Below, piece after piece: positions 17,468 to 25,950 of a DNA stretch of 64,000 bases. Position numbers and translations under genes: made by a program. Below the pieces are notes generated by a model. The model ran no database searches. It saw only the letters and a program-made list of their open reading frames with translations, and was not told where the DNA came from. The number at the start of each line of letters is the position of its first letter. Position 1 is the first letter of the stretch. The stretch comes from Alcaligenes sp. SDU_A2 (GTDB lineage Bacteria; Pseudomonadota; Gammaproteobacteria; Burkholderiales; Burkholderiaceae_B): positions 868,001-932,000 of the forward strand of contig NZ_CP151273.1 in NCBI RefSeq assembly GCF_038237375.1, in the 5' to 3' direction.

Positions 17468-18451
17468 TCAATCCAGGATCAGATTCAGGTCGCTAATGAT
17501 GTGTCCATAGCGTGCGTAATCGGCGCGCATGGTGGCGGCCAGCTCTTGTGGCGTACTGCCTATGCCTACTGTGCCCGAGCCGGCCAGCACCTGCTTCAGA
17601 TCAGTCGTGTTCATGACGTTCTGAATATCCCGAGCAATTTTTTCGCGTAGAGCCAGGGGGGTGCCGGCTGGTGCCATCAGTCCTGACCAGGATATGAAGT
17701 CGCCATATTGTTCGCCGGTTGATTCGCTGAGGGTGGGCGCTTCGGGCATGAGCGGGCTGCGCTGGTTTGCGGCAATACCCAGCAGTGTGACGGTCTTGCC
17801 CTGGATAAACGGCAGCGCGCTGGGCAACTGGGCGAACATCAGATCCACATGCCCGCCGGCCACATCGGTAATGGCGGCAGCCACGCTGTTGTAGGGGATG
17901 TGATTTAACGTCAGCGCGTGCTTGCTGGCAAAAGCTTCGGCAGCCAGATGGGCTTGGCTGCCTACTCCTGGTGAGCCGTAGGTCAAGGTGCGGCCGGGTT
18001 GGCGGGCCAGTGCTAGTAAACCAGCGGCGTCTGTGACGCCCAGCGCAGGGTTGACGATCAGCATATTAGGGACCGACCCGACCTGGCTGACCGGCTCCAG
18101 GTCTTTAAAGACATTGAAGGGCCGCTTCTTGTATAGGTGGGGGTTGACGGCCAGATCCGATACTGGCACTGAAACAAGGGTGTAGCCGTCCGGTTTGGCG
18201 TTGACGGCAAGCATGATTCCTATGGTGCCGATGCCGCCGGGCTTGTTTTCCACAATGACGCTCTGGCCCCAGAGCGTAGTCAGTCTCTCGCTGACGGCGC
18301 GGGCCAATATATCGGCCGATCCGCCTGCGCCGTAGGGGACGATGATTCTTACGGGATGCTGTGGGAAATCTACGTTGTTCTGCGCCAGGGCTTGCGGCAG
18401 GCTGGCTGCCAAGGTCAAGCTCGCCAGAAGTTGGACTAGGGTACGGATCAT
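17468..18451 (-). CDS. Bug-family tripartite tricarboxylate transporter substrate-binding protein
   Basis: This 327-residue protein opens with the signal peptide MIRTLVQLLASLTLAASLPQALAQ. The mature start DFPQHPVRIIVPYGAGGSADILAR is the Bug signature, with VENKPGGIGTIG and HIPYNSVAAAITDVAGGHVD further on. The long upstream extension to 18730 is a reading-frame artefact over the amidohydrolase gene; 18451 begins the signal peptide. It lies 22 bases after the amidohydrolase gene on the same strand, so it probably delivers that enzyme's substrate or product. No TctA/TctB partner is nearby. Confidence 0.92.
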   Translation of the reverse strand: MIRTLVQLLASLTLAASLPQALAQNNVDFPQHPVRIIVPYGAGGSADILARAVSERLTTLWGQSVIVENKPGGIGTIGIMLAVNAKPDGYTLVSVPVSDLAVNPHLYKKRPFNVFKDLEPVSQVGSVPNMLIVNPALGVTDAAGLLALARQPGRTLTYGSPGVGSQAHLAAEAFASKHALTLNHIPYNSVAAAITDVAGGHVDLMFAQLPSALPFIQGKTVTLLGIAANQRSPLMPEAPTLSESTGEQYGDFISWSGLMAPAGTPLALREKIARDIQNVMNTTDLKQVLAGSGTVGIGSTPQELAATMRADYARYGHIISDLNLILD

Positions 18452-18473
18452 GGTGTGTCTCCTTTGCGTTTTT

Positions 18474-19961
18474 TTAATCGTGCGTGCAGCGGCTGATCGG
18501 GCACATATCCTGGGCACTGCGTTTGAGCGGGTCCCAGTCCTGTAGATTGGGCCAGATGTCGTCCGCAAACTCTTGCACCTGCCGGCGCAATTCGGGCAGA
18601 TCCAGATCAGGGATGACTCCGTGCCGCATGCTGATTCTGCCGTTGCAGATGACGGTGTCCACATCGTCGCCGATGCCGCATTCCACCATGCTGCGTATGG
18701 GGTCCCAGATCGGGCCGTAGCGCAGCACATCGCCGCGTCCGATGCGCACCAGTATCATGTCCGCACGCGCGCCTGGAGTCAGGCGTCCCAGATCGTCGCG
18801 GCCGAGTGAGCGAGCTGCGGACAGGGTAGCGGCGTCAAATACCTCGGCGGCGCTGGCGGCGGTCAGGTCATGGCTCATGACTTTGCCGTGGTAAGACGCA
18901 GTGCGCATATTCATGAACATATCGCGTGGATAGGTATCGCTGCCCAGGGTGATGTTGACACCGGCCTGTCGGTAGGCCTTCCAATTGTCCAGTGTGCGTG
19001 CGCGACGCACGATATTGATGGGGCAGTGGGAGATGGAGACGCCGCGCTGTCCCATCAGGCTCAGGTCATCGCCACCGGAATAGTTCATTTTGGGGTGGTT
19101 GGAGATTAGATTGGCGTGGCCGATATTCAAGGTCGGCCGCAGCATGCCTACATGATTGAGCAGTTCGATAGGTGTCATGCCGTGTTCGCGCACGGTTTCC
19201 ATGAACTCGATGACGTTGTAGCCGGCATGGGTTGCCATGGGCAGCTTCATGTCGTCGGCGGCGCGCAGGGTCTGGCGCAGCAGGTCCAGGCTGCAGTTTT
19301 CGATTTCGCGCGGCACCAGAATGCCGTGAATCAGGTCGCACTCAGATGCTTGGGCGCGGCGGATAAAGGCCAGGGCGTCCTCGAACAGTTGCTGTCCTTG
19401 GTCGGGGTAGGCAATACGTTCCAGGCGGCCGTCCTCGTCGGACTGCCAGCGCCCGCTGTCGTAGCCCGGCCCCAGGTATCCACGGATACCGCGTGCTTCA
19501 CATTGCGCCCACAATGCTTCTTGAACCTGCACGTGTCCACCCAGCTCTACAAATGTAGTTACGCCATTGCGCAGCAGCTCGGCCACGGTGAAGGCCGCGT
19601 GTAAGGCAATGCCGGGATCGCGGGCCGCCTGTTCTTTGTCCAGATAGTTGGGGTAGCCGCGTATCTGTGTGCCTTTACGGGCAATGGTCACGTCCATATA
19701 GGGCTGGCCGAACAGGCTGGGGCGTCCGCCATCGGTCAGCAGCTTGTGCAGGGCGCGGTGGCCGGAATGCACGTGGGTGTCGATCAAGCCCGGCGACAGG
19801 ACACTGTCGGGGGCCTCGATCAGGCAGTCTGCGTGGCCTTCGTAATGCGGGCCGACGTACAGTATGTGTTCGCCCTCATACACGAGCTGGCCGTGATCGA
19901 TCACGTGGTGATGTTGATTGTCAAACCCGATGACCCAGCGTGCCTTGATCAGCGTTTTCAT
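18474..19961 (-). CDS. Amidohydrolase of the cytosine deaminase/chlorohydrolase group
   Basis: This 495-residue metal-dependent hydrolase shows the TIM-barrel amidohydrolase pattern: SPGLIDTHVHSGHRALHKLL (first metal pair HxH near residue 67), the middle histidine in LPMATHAGYNVIEF, HCPINIVRR, and the catalytic Asp in LGSDTYPRDMF. The C-terminal part (LGRLTPGARADMILVRIG) completes the composite beta-sandwich. Members deaminate or dechlorinate N-heterocycles such as guanine, cytosine or s-triazines. The true substrate cannot be told. It forms an operon with a Bug protein and is divergent from a LysR gene 114 bases away, its likely regulator. The start at 19961 fits the family better than 20018. 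Confidence 0.87.
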   Translation of the reverse strand: MKTLIKARWVIGFDNQHHHVIDHGQLVYEGEHILYVGPHYEGHADCLIEAPDSVLSPGLIDTHVHSGHRALHKLLTDGGRPSLFGQPYMDVTIARKGTQIRGYPNYLDKEQAARDPGIALHAAFTVAELLRNGVTTFVELGGHVQVQEALWAQCEARGIRGYLGPGYDSGRWQSDEDGRLERIAYPDQGQQLFEDALAFIRRAQASECDLIHGILVPREIENCSLDLLRQTLRAADDMKLPMATHAGYNVIEFMETVREHGMTPIELLNHVGMLRPTLNIGHANLISNHPKMNYSGGDDLSLMGQRGVSISHCPINIVRRARTLDNWKAYRQAGVNITLGSDTYPRDMFMNMRTASYHGKVMSHDLTAASAAEVFDAATLSAARSLGRDDLGRLTPGARADMILVRIGRGDVLRYGPIWDPIRSMVECGIGDDVDTVICNGRISMRHGVIPDLDLPELRRQVQEFADDIWPNLQDWDPLKRSAQDMCPISRCTHD

Positions 19962-20075
19962 AGTGTCTCCTGTGGTGGGTGCGAATCCCAGTGTCTGGGA
20001 GCCGGGCGACGGCGGCAATTCCGTAGCGGAATGATTGATTAGGCCGGATCGGAAAGAGACGGTCGGGAGACTGCG

Positions 20076-21044
20076 ATGAAGGATCTCGATCTGGACCAGC
20101 TACGTGTGTTTCACGCCGTGTTCCGGGAACGGAATGTAAGCCGTGCGGCTCTGGCTCTGGATGCGAACCAGTCCACGGTCAGCAAGGAGCTCTCCAAGCT
20201 GCGTCTGCATTTTGACGATGTGCTGTTTCTGCGCCATGCCCAAGGGATGGAGCCTACCCATAAGGCGCGGGCTTTGGCACCGCGCATTGCCCAGGCGCTA
20301 GCGTTGCTGGATGATTTGCTATGTACGGACAGCGGCCATGAAGAGCCTGAGCGCCTGAGCGTCTGTTTCCGGGTGGCGACCACGGAATATTTGTCGTACT
20401 TATTGATGCCGGCGTTGACACAGCATGTGCAGCAGATGGCTCCGGACTGTGGTCTGGAGGTGCTGGATATGGCCGATCAAGGGGCCGAGGATTGGTTGCT
20501 GGGCGGTAAGGCGGATCTGGTCTTGTCCTCGTCGGCGGCTGTGTCTTACCCGTTGTTTAGGCAGGAGCTGTTCCAGGATTGCTATGTGGTCTTGATGCGC
20601 GCCAGCGGGCGCAATGGACAGCGCATGGAACTGGACGAGTTCTGTCGTCGCCGTCATATCGGTGTGCCCGGTCACAATGGCAGTCGGGAGCGGCGTTTGG
20701 CTGATGCTTTGCAGGCGCGGGGGCTGGAGCGCCGCGTGCAGGTGAGCTTGCCGCATTTCTTGGCCGTGCCGGCCATGCTGGAGCGCACGGATCTGTTGAT
20801 TAGTTTGGCCGAGCGTATGGCGCATTCCTTATGCGCCGGACATGATCTGGATATTTTGCAGCATCCCCTGGCTCTGGAGCCGTTCACGGTCTATCAGGTT
20901 TGGCACGAACGCACTCGTGTCAGCGGGGCGTATGCCTGGTTTCGGGAGCAGGTCAGACTGGTGTGCGGCAAAGCCCAGGTATTGGAGCGGCCCGCCGCCG
21001 GCGGGCCTGTATCAATTACATCCAGGTCAGGCCGACCGAGATGA
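20076..21044 (+). CDS. LysR-type transcriptional regulator
   Basis: This 322-residue protein has an N-terminal winged helix-turn-helix (LRVFHAVFRERNVSRAALAL and NQSTVSKELSKLR) and a two-lobed effector domain of the NodD/NahR-like subtype, judged by VATTEYLSYLLMPALTQHV. It is divergent from the amidohydrolase-Bug operon with a 114-base gap, so it probably controls that operon and itself. Its 3' end overlaps the convergent AtoE-type permease gene by 29 bases; a GC-rich hairpin (GGCCCGCC/GGCGGGCC, 20989-21007) lies just before the overlap. Confidence 0.9.
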   Translation: MKDLDLDQLRVFHAVFRERNVSRAALALDANQSTVSKELSKLRLHFDDVLFLRHAQGMEPTHKARALAPRIAQALALLDDLLCTDSGHEEPERLSVCFRVATTEYLSYLLMPALTQHVQQMAPDCGLEVLDMADQGAEDWLLGGKADLVLSSSAAVSYPLFRQELFQDCYVVLMRASGRNGQRMELDEFCRRRHIGVPGHNGSRERRLADALQARGLERRVQVSLPHFLAVPAMLERTDLLISLAERMAHSLCAGHDLDILQHPLALEPFTVYQVWHERTRVSGAYAWFREQVRLVCGKAQVLERPAAGGPVSITSRSGRPR

Positions 21045-22329
21045 CGATGCCGGATACAAATAGCTGAATCAGGCAAAAGCCCATGATGTCTTTGGCTTTC
21101 AGGCCGGCAATGGCCAGCACGGGCAGCGCCCAGAAGGGCTGCAGCATATTGGTCCAGGAATCACCCCAGGCCACGGCCATGGCGGTGCGTGCCATGTCGG
21201 CGTCCAGGGCCTGGGCCGCAGCGATGACCACGGGGCTTTGCACGGCCCATTGACCGCCGCCCGACGGTACAAAGATGTTGACCAGTCCGGCGCTGATGAA
21301 GGTCCAGAAAGGCAGCGTCGTGGCGGTGGCAAAAGAGACCAGCCATTCGGACAGGCTGGCGGCCAGACCGGAATCGATCATGATGGCCATGATGCCTGCA
21401 TAGAAGGGGAACTGGATCACGATGCCGGCACCGCCGCGTATGGCTTCGTCCAGGCTTTTAAGCAGGCGGCGGGGGGTGCCGTGCAGGATGATGGCCAGGA
21501 TCAGAAAGCTGAAGTTGATCACGTTCAGATTCAGGGCCGCGCCGCGCACGATATAGTAATCAAACATATACGCCAGGCCGGCCAGGCCGATGGACAGCGA
21601 GATCAGGCGGCTGTTTTCCAGGCGGTCGGCAGGGCGGTTCGTGGTGGCGTTGGGATCGTCGGGCGTATCTTGCAGCAGCGCGGGATCGACATAGATGCTT
21701 TCTTTGTCGCTGGGCAGCATCAGGCGGTTGACCAGCGGCACCAGGACGAACAGGGCAATGACGATGGCCAGGTTAAAGGCCGAGAAGATCGTGTCCGAGG
21801 TGCTGATGATGCCCATTTTGCTTTCGGCAAAGTGGCCCGGAGTGGCAATGGTCAGCGGCACAGAACCGGCCAGACCGCCGTGCCAGACCAGAAAGCCCGA
21901 ATAGGCGCTGGCCACCAGCAGTCGATAGTCGACTCGCACTTGCCGCGCCAGTTCTTTGGCGAACAAGGCACCCACCACCAGACCGAAGCCCCAATTGATC
22001 CAACTGGCGGCCAGCGAGACCAGCGTCACCAGGATAATGGCCGAGCCGGCCGAACGGGCCAGCGAGGCCAGGGCGCGCAGCCAGCTCTTGACCAAAGGCG
22101 TGCTGGCCAGCATGTGGCCGGTCAGCAGTACCAGCAGCATTTGCATGGCAAAGGTCAGCAGGCTCCAGAAGCCGTTGCCCCAAAAGCGTACCACCTCCAT
22201 GGGTGTGCGCTGTTCGACGGTCATCGCGGCTATGCCCGCGATCAGGGTCAAGAGGATGACGAAAATATAAGGGTCGGGCAGATAGCGTTCGACCAGGCGG
22301 ACCGAGCCGCGTGTCAAGGCTTTGAACAT
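21016..22329 (-). CDS. Short-chain fatty acid transporter, AtoE family
   Basis: This 437-residue permease shows about ten to twelve hydrophobic helices and family motifs: LERYLPDPYIFVILLTLIAG-type N-terminus, SWINWGFGLVVGALFAKELA and FVPSGGGQWAVQSPVVI near residue 350. AtoE carries acetoacetate and short-chain fatty acids across the inner membrane. No ato catabolic genes are adjacent. It might instead serve the neighbouring amidohydrolase system, but that is only positional. The start ATG at 22329 is followed by the amphipathic N-terminus expected. Confidence 0.88.
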   Translation of the reverse strand: MFKALTRGSVRLVERYLPDPYIFVILLTLIAGIAAMTVEQRTPMEVVRFWGNGFWSLLTFAMQMLLVLLTGHMLASTPLVKSWLRALASLARSAGSAIILVTLVSLAASWINWGFGLVVGALFAKELARQVRVDYRLLVASAYSGFLVWHGGLAGSVPLTIATPGHFAESKMGIISTSDTIFSAFNLAIVIALFVLVPLVNRLMLPSDKESIYVDPALLQDTPDDPNATTNRPADRLENSRLISLSIGLAGLAYMFDYYIVRGAALNLNVINFSFLILAIILHGTPRRLLKSLDEAIRGGAGIVIQFPFYAGIMAIMIDSGLAASLSEWLVSFATATTLPFWTFISAGLVNIFVPSGGGQWAVQSPVVIAAAQALDADMARTAMAVAWGDSWTNMLQPFWALPVLAIAGLKAKDIMGFCLIQLFVSGIVISVGLTWM

Positions 22330-22539
22330 AGGGTGTGTGCTCCATTGTCAACAGGCGCCGCTGCTGTTTGTTCATCGTGATTTTTAAAAGACCCGTGGTA
22401 GGGCGTTGGCGCATGTGCCGCCTTGCCCGAGTGGGGGCAAGGCGCGCGGGCCAGTGTACGTGCCTGGTGCATAAGGGCAAGAGGAGCGCCATGAAACGAC
22501 CGGCAGATGGGCGTCTGGCTTGGCGGCTATAGATGTATC
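22330..22539. other. Upstream region of the AtoE-type gene, no gene recognised
   Basis: No plausible protein gene is seen between the AtoE-type start and the candidate small RNA. A GC-rich inverted stretch (CCGCCTTGCCC...GGGGGCAAGGCG, about 22421-22445) could form a leader hairpin in the minus-strand transcript. Confidence 0.4.
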
Positions 22540-22568
22540 TTGTTTTTTCTGGCTATGTACTTTACTAT
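22540..22568 (+). promoter_or_regulatory. Sigma-70-like promoter of the candidate small RNA
   Basis: TTGTTT (22540-22545) and TACTAT (22563-22568) are spaced by 17 bases, with an AT-rich neighbourhood. Transcription would begin near 22575. Confidence 0.4.
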
Positions 22569-22574
22569 ATAACG

Positions 22575-22648
22575 GTGTTTTCGAAAGAACCATCACTCAT
22601 CGCTCGATGATGGATTCTGTTTACGGGCCTTCTGGGCCCGTTTTTTTT
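22575..22648 (+). ncRNA. Candidate small RNA or terminated leader upstream of the TonB receptor
   Basis: A strong intrinsic terminator (ACGGGCC/GGCCCGT, 22623-22641, then T8) has no protein gene upstream on its strand. About 74 bases before its end is a promoter-like pair, and between them a first hairpin (CATCG/CGATG extended by CCAT/ATGG) can form. This layout is that of a small RNA of about 74 nt, or of an attenuated leader for the receptor gene 146 bases downstream. No known riboswitch pattern was recognised. Confidence 0.4.
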
Positions 22649-22698
22649 GACTGTCCGCTTTGCGTGCCGGTTTTTTCCCTGGATATGCGATGCGGACC

Positions 22699-22727
22699 CG
22701 ATGCAGCGCCTTGTTAAGGCTGCATCG
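22699..22727 (+). repeat. Hairpin in the leader of the TonB receptor gene
   Basis: A perfect 9-bp stem CGATGCAGC / GCTGCATCG closes an 11-base loop, 67 bases before the receptor start. There is no T run, so it is not a terminator. It may be a protein-binding site or an mRNA structure. Confidence 0.5.
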
Positions 22728-22793
22728 CGCCGACAAGACGCCGGCAGCAGGCCAGGAAGTCTTGCACAACAAAACCGTTATAGGGGAAAGAGG

Positions 22794-24842
22794 ATGGCGC
22801 AGCCAGTGCAACAATCCGGTTCAGGCCGGAAAAATATAGCTTTAGCCAAGGGAACGTCACGCGTTTTTGTGGCAAGCACAATCAGTATGCTGACTATATC
22901 CGCCGCCTGTGCGCAAAGTGGCGAACAGGTGTTCGAGTTGGGCAAGGTGGTGGTGCGTTCGGGTGCCGATCAACAGGCCCCACTGGGCGAGAGCGCCATC
23001 AGCCAGTCGCAGATGCGGTCGTTCGACCTGCGCGATGTGGGTGCCGCAGTCAGCGTGCAGCCTGGCGTCAATGTTTCCGCCGGTGGGCCGCGCAACGAGC
23101 AGACCGTATTTGTGCGTGGCTTTGATTCGCGCCAGGTGCCTTTGTTTCTGGACGGCATTCCGCAGTATGTCCCGTACGACGGTTATGTGGATTTTTCCCG
23201 CTTCACGACGTTTGATCTGGGCGAGATCCGCGTGGCCAAAGGCGCGGCTTCTTTGCTGTATGGCCCCAATATCATGGGCGGTGCGATCAACTTGGTCAGC
23301 CGCAAACCGGTCAAGGAGTTCGAGGGCGAGATCCGCGCCGGCTACGCGACGGGTGACCAGCGGTATACCGCTTTGAATGTGGGCACCAACCAGGGCACCT
23401 GGTATCTGCAGGCGGGCTTGTCCTGGGCGGGCGCGCGCACCTTCCCGTTGGGGCGTGGTTTTCAGGACCAGAAGGCGCGTCCGACCGATACCGGCGATAT
23501 GCGCAGCAACGCATCGCAAATGGACAAGAAGGCGTCGTTCAAGCTGGGCTTTACGCCCAATGCCACCGACGAATACGCCATTGGCTATGTCAATCAGAAA
23601 GGGCAAAAGGACAACCCCGTCTATACCGGCGTCAAAGACCCCAAGCTGGGCAATCGTTATTGGCGCTGGCCGTACTGGAACAAGGAAAGCCTGTATTTCC
23701 TGAGCACGACGGATATCGGTATCAACAATACCGTGAAGTTCCGTCTGTACGAAGACAAGTACAGCAACGGTTTGGATATGTATACCGATGCCAGCTATTC
23801 CAAGCTGAATGGGCCGACCAGCGAGTACACCGACAAGACGCGCGGCGGCGCGGTGGAGTGGGTCAACCGCAGCCTGAAAAACCACGAGCTGCATCTGGCC
23901 TTTCACTATAAGGAAGATACGCACAGCGACCCCAAGGCTACAGGTACCGAGCACTACAAAGATGTAACCACGTCCCTGGCTTTTGAAGACCGCATCGAAC
24001 TGGGCCAGGACTGGCGCATGCGTGTGGGTGCCAGCCATGAACGGCGCAAGGCCAAAGAGGCGCACGATTACGAAACCGGCACGACCGACGCCACCAATGG
24101 CTTGCTGGAGCTGGCCTACGACTGGAGCGACGAGCTGGAAGCCTACGGCAGCGTGGCCTACAAGACGCGCTTTCCCACCATCAAGGATCGCTACTCCAGC
24201 CGTCTGGGCTATGCCAAGCCCAATCCGGATCTGAAGCCTGAACATGCCGTTCACTACGAGCTGGGCTTGCGCGGTCAGCCATGGGAAGGGGCGCAAATGG
24301 AGTCGGCCCTGTTCCTGAGCCAGGTGCGCGACATGATCCAGAGCACGGTCATACGGGCTCCGGGATGCGGCAAGTTCCGCCCTATCGGTTTTTGCGATCA
24401 GGCTACGAACGTGGGCAAGGCCCGTCAGATGGGCGTGGAGCTGTCTTTGCAGCAGCGCTTTTCCGAACAATGGTCGGGTGGCCTGGCTTATACCTATCTG
24501 AATCGTCGCAATCAGTCTGATTCTGATGTGAAACTGGTGGATACGCCGACACATCGCTTGTTTGCGCACCTGAGCTGGTCGCCGTCGGCGCAGTGGGAAG
24601 TCATGGGGACGGTCGAGACCGAAAGCGGCCGCTACTTTTCCTACCCCGATGCACGCGGCAAGCCGGTATTCGAGAAAACCTCCGGTTTTGCCGTGTTGGG
24701 CTTGAAGGGCATCTGGCGTCCTACGTCGGCGGTATCGCTGGAAGCGGGGGTGCGCAATCTGGGCGACAAACTGTACGAGTATAAAGACGGTTATCCCATG
24801 CCTGGACGTATCTGGTTCGTGGGCGGTAGCTACCGCTTTTAA
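22794..24842 (+). CDS. TonB-dependent outer-membrane receptor
   Basis: This 682-residue protein begins MAQPVQQSGSGRKNIALAKG and has a late signal sequence cut near ACAQSGEQVF. The plug domain follows (GKVVVRSG, QPGVNVSAGGPRNEQTVFVR, VAKGAASLLYGPNIMGGAIN), then a 22-strand barrel ending in WFVGGSYRF with the terminal Phe required for assembly. GGGGAAAGAGG just before 22794 supports this start over 22647. It is the first of four genes encoding an outer- and inner-membrane import route. Ligand could be a siderophore, haem, cobalamin or another metal complex; sequence alone does not decide. No cobalamin riboswitch was seen upstream. Confidence 0.93.
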   Translation: MAQPVQQSGSGRKNIALAKGTSRVFVASTISMLTISAACAQSGEQVFELGKVVVRSGADQQAPLGESAISQSQMRSFDLRDVGAAVSVQPGVNVSAGGPRNEQTVFVRGFDSRQVPLFLDGIPQYVPYDGYVDFSRFTTFDLGEIRVAKGAASLLYGPNIMGGAINLVSRKPVKEFEGEIRAGYATGDQRYTALNVGTNQGTWYLQAGLSWAGARTFPLGRGFQDQKARPTDTGDMRSNASQMDKKASFKLGFTPNATDEYAIGYVNQKGQKDNPVYTGVKDPKLGNRYWRWPYWNKESLYFLSTTDIGINNTVKFRLYEDKYSNGLDMYTDASYSKLNGPTSEYTDKTRGGAVEWVNRSLKNHELHLAFHYKEDTHSDPKATGTEHYKDVTTSLAFEDRIELGQDWRMRVGASHERRKAKEAHDYETGTTDATNGLLELAYDWSDELEAYGSVAYKTRFPTIKDRYSSRLGYAKPNPDLKPEHAVHYELGLRGQPWEGAQMESALFLSQVRDMIQSTVIRAPGCGKFRPIGFCDQATNVGKARQMGVELSLQQRFSEQWSGGLAYTYLNRRNQSDSDVKLVDTPTHRLFAHLSWSPSAQWEVMGTVETESGRYFSYPDARGKPVFEKTSGFAVLGLKGIWRPTSAVSLEAGVRNLGDKLYEYKDGYPMPGRIWFVGGSYRF

Positions 24843-24879
24843 GTCTGCATCCATCGCGTTGTTCAAGGAGGCGCTTGCC

Positions 24880-25950
24880 GTGCAGCGTAGAGATTTACTG
24901 CGAGCCTTGCTGGCCGCGCCTTTGATCGGGCATGGCCTGGGAGGGCGGGCGCTGGCCCAGCCTGCCCAGGCGAGCCAGTCTCCGGTCCATCAGACGGTAG
25001 CCGGGGTGCTGCCCGACGCGGCGCAGGTACGCACGGTGGTGGCCGCCGGGCCGCCTGCTGCGGTGCTGGTGTATTGCCTGTCGCCGCAGGCCTTGGCTGG
25101 CTGGCCTTTTCAACTGGCCGCTCCGTCCCTGGCTATGTTGCGCCAGGCCGGTTACGAGCGCCCCTATCTGGGGCGTTTGGCGGGTCGAGGCAGTACCTTG
25201 TCGCTCGAGCGTCTGCTTGCTTTGAAGCCGGATCTGGTGCTGGATATCGGCGATGTGAATCCTTATTACGAGTCCGCCGCGCGCGCGGTTCAGGAGCAGA
25301 CGGGCGTGCCCTATGTGCTTCTGGGGGGGCGTTTGCAGGATAGCCCTGCCCAACTGGAGCAGGCTGGCCAGATGGTGGGGCAGGCCGAGCGCGGTCAGCA
25401 ACTGGCTGATAGCGCTCGGGCGATCCTGGCACGCGTCCAGGCGGCTGCCGCCACGCGTGCCGGCGCAGTGAAAGCGTACCTGGCACGCGGCAACGACGGC
25501 CTGGAAACCGGACTGGGGCAGTCCATACATACAGAGGTGTTGCGTCTGTGCGGCCTGACCGTTATGGGCGATGCCCGGCAGGACAATCGGCTGGGGCGTA
25601 TTTCCCACGAACAGTTGCTGGCCTGGGAGCCGGATATGCTGTTCGCCCAGGACGATGTTTTTTATCAGCAAGCCCGCACTCAGGCTCCCTGGAATCATCT
25701 CAGGGCGGTGCGCGAGGGGCGGATCTACCGCGCCCCGGCATGGCCTTTCGGCTGGCTGGATGGCCCGCCGGGCATTAACCGCCTGGCCGGTCTGATCTGG
25801 CTGAATGCTTTGTTGGAGGGGCCGCAGGCCGTGCCGGGCATGATCCGCGATTTGTGCGCTTTCTACGCCTTGTTCTATGGCCTTGTTTTTACTCCTGTTC
25901 AGATGGAGCAATTGCTGCTTGGACAGGCTCCGGCCGGGGGCAAGGTGTGA
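24880..25950 (+). CDS. Periplasmic metal-chelate binding protein of an ABC importer
   Basis: This 356-residue protein has a twin-arginine-like signal MQRRDLLRALLAAPLIGHGL and the periplasmic binding fold of the FecB/BtuF group. LERLLALKPDLVLDIGDVNP and LLAWEPDMLFAQDDVFYQQ are the two characteristic strands, and a long helix connects the lobes. AAGGAGG at 24865-24871 lies at the right distance from the GTG at 24880, which is chosen over TTG 24859. It would take the ligand from the TonB receptor to the membrane permease. The stop overlaps the permease start by four bases. Confidence 0.9.
   Translation: MQRRDLLRALLAAPLIGHGLGGRALAQPAQASQSPVHQTVAGVLPDAAQVRTVVAAGPPAAVLVYCLSPQALAGWPFQLAAPSLAMLRQAGYERPYLGRLAGRGSTLSLERLLALKPDLVLDIGDVNPYYESAARAVQEQTGVPYVLLGGRLQDSPAQLEQAGQMVGQAERGQQLADSARAILARVQAAAATRAGAVKAYLARGNDGLETGLGQSIHTEVLRLCGLTVMGDARQDNRLGRISHEQLLAWEPDMLFAQDDVFYQQARTQAPWNHLRAVREGRIYRAPAWPFGWLDGPPGINRLAGLIWLNALLEGPQAVPGMIRDLCAFYALFYGLVFTPVQMEQLLLGQAPAGGKV

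Noticed and set aside
21238-22380. 380-codon ORF on the plus strand
   Set aside because: It is antisense to the AtoE-type permease; Gln/Gly/Asp-rich with no hydrophobic core.
22330-22793. Cobalamin riboswitch upstream of the TonB receptor
   Set aside because: The conserved B12-box and core segments were looked for and not seen.
22857-24866. 669-codon ORF on the minus strand
   Set aside because: It is antisense to the TonB receptor gene, which has the full plug and barrel pattern.
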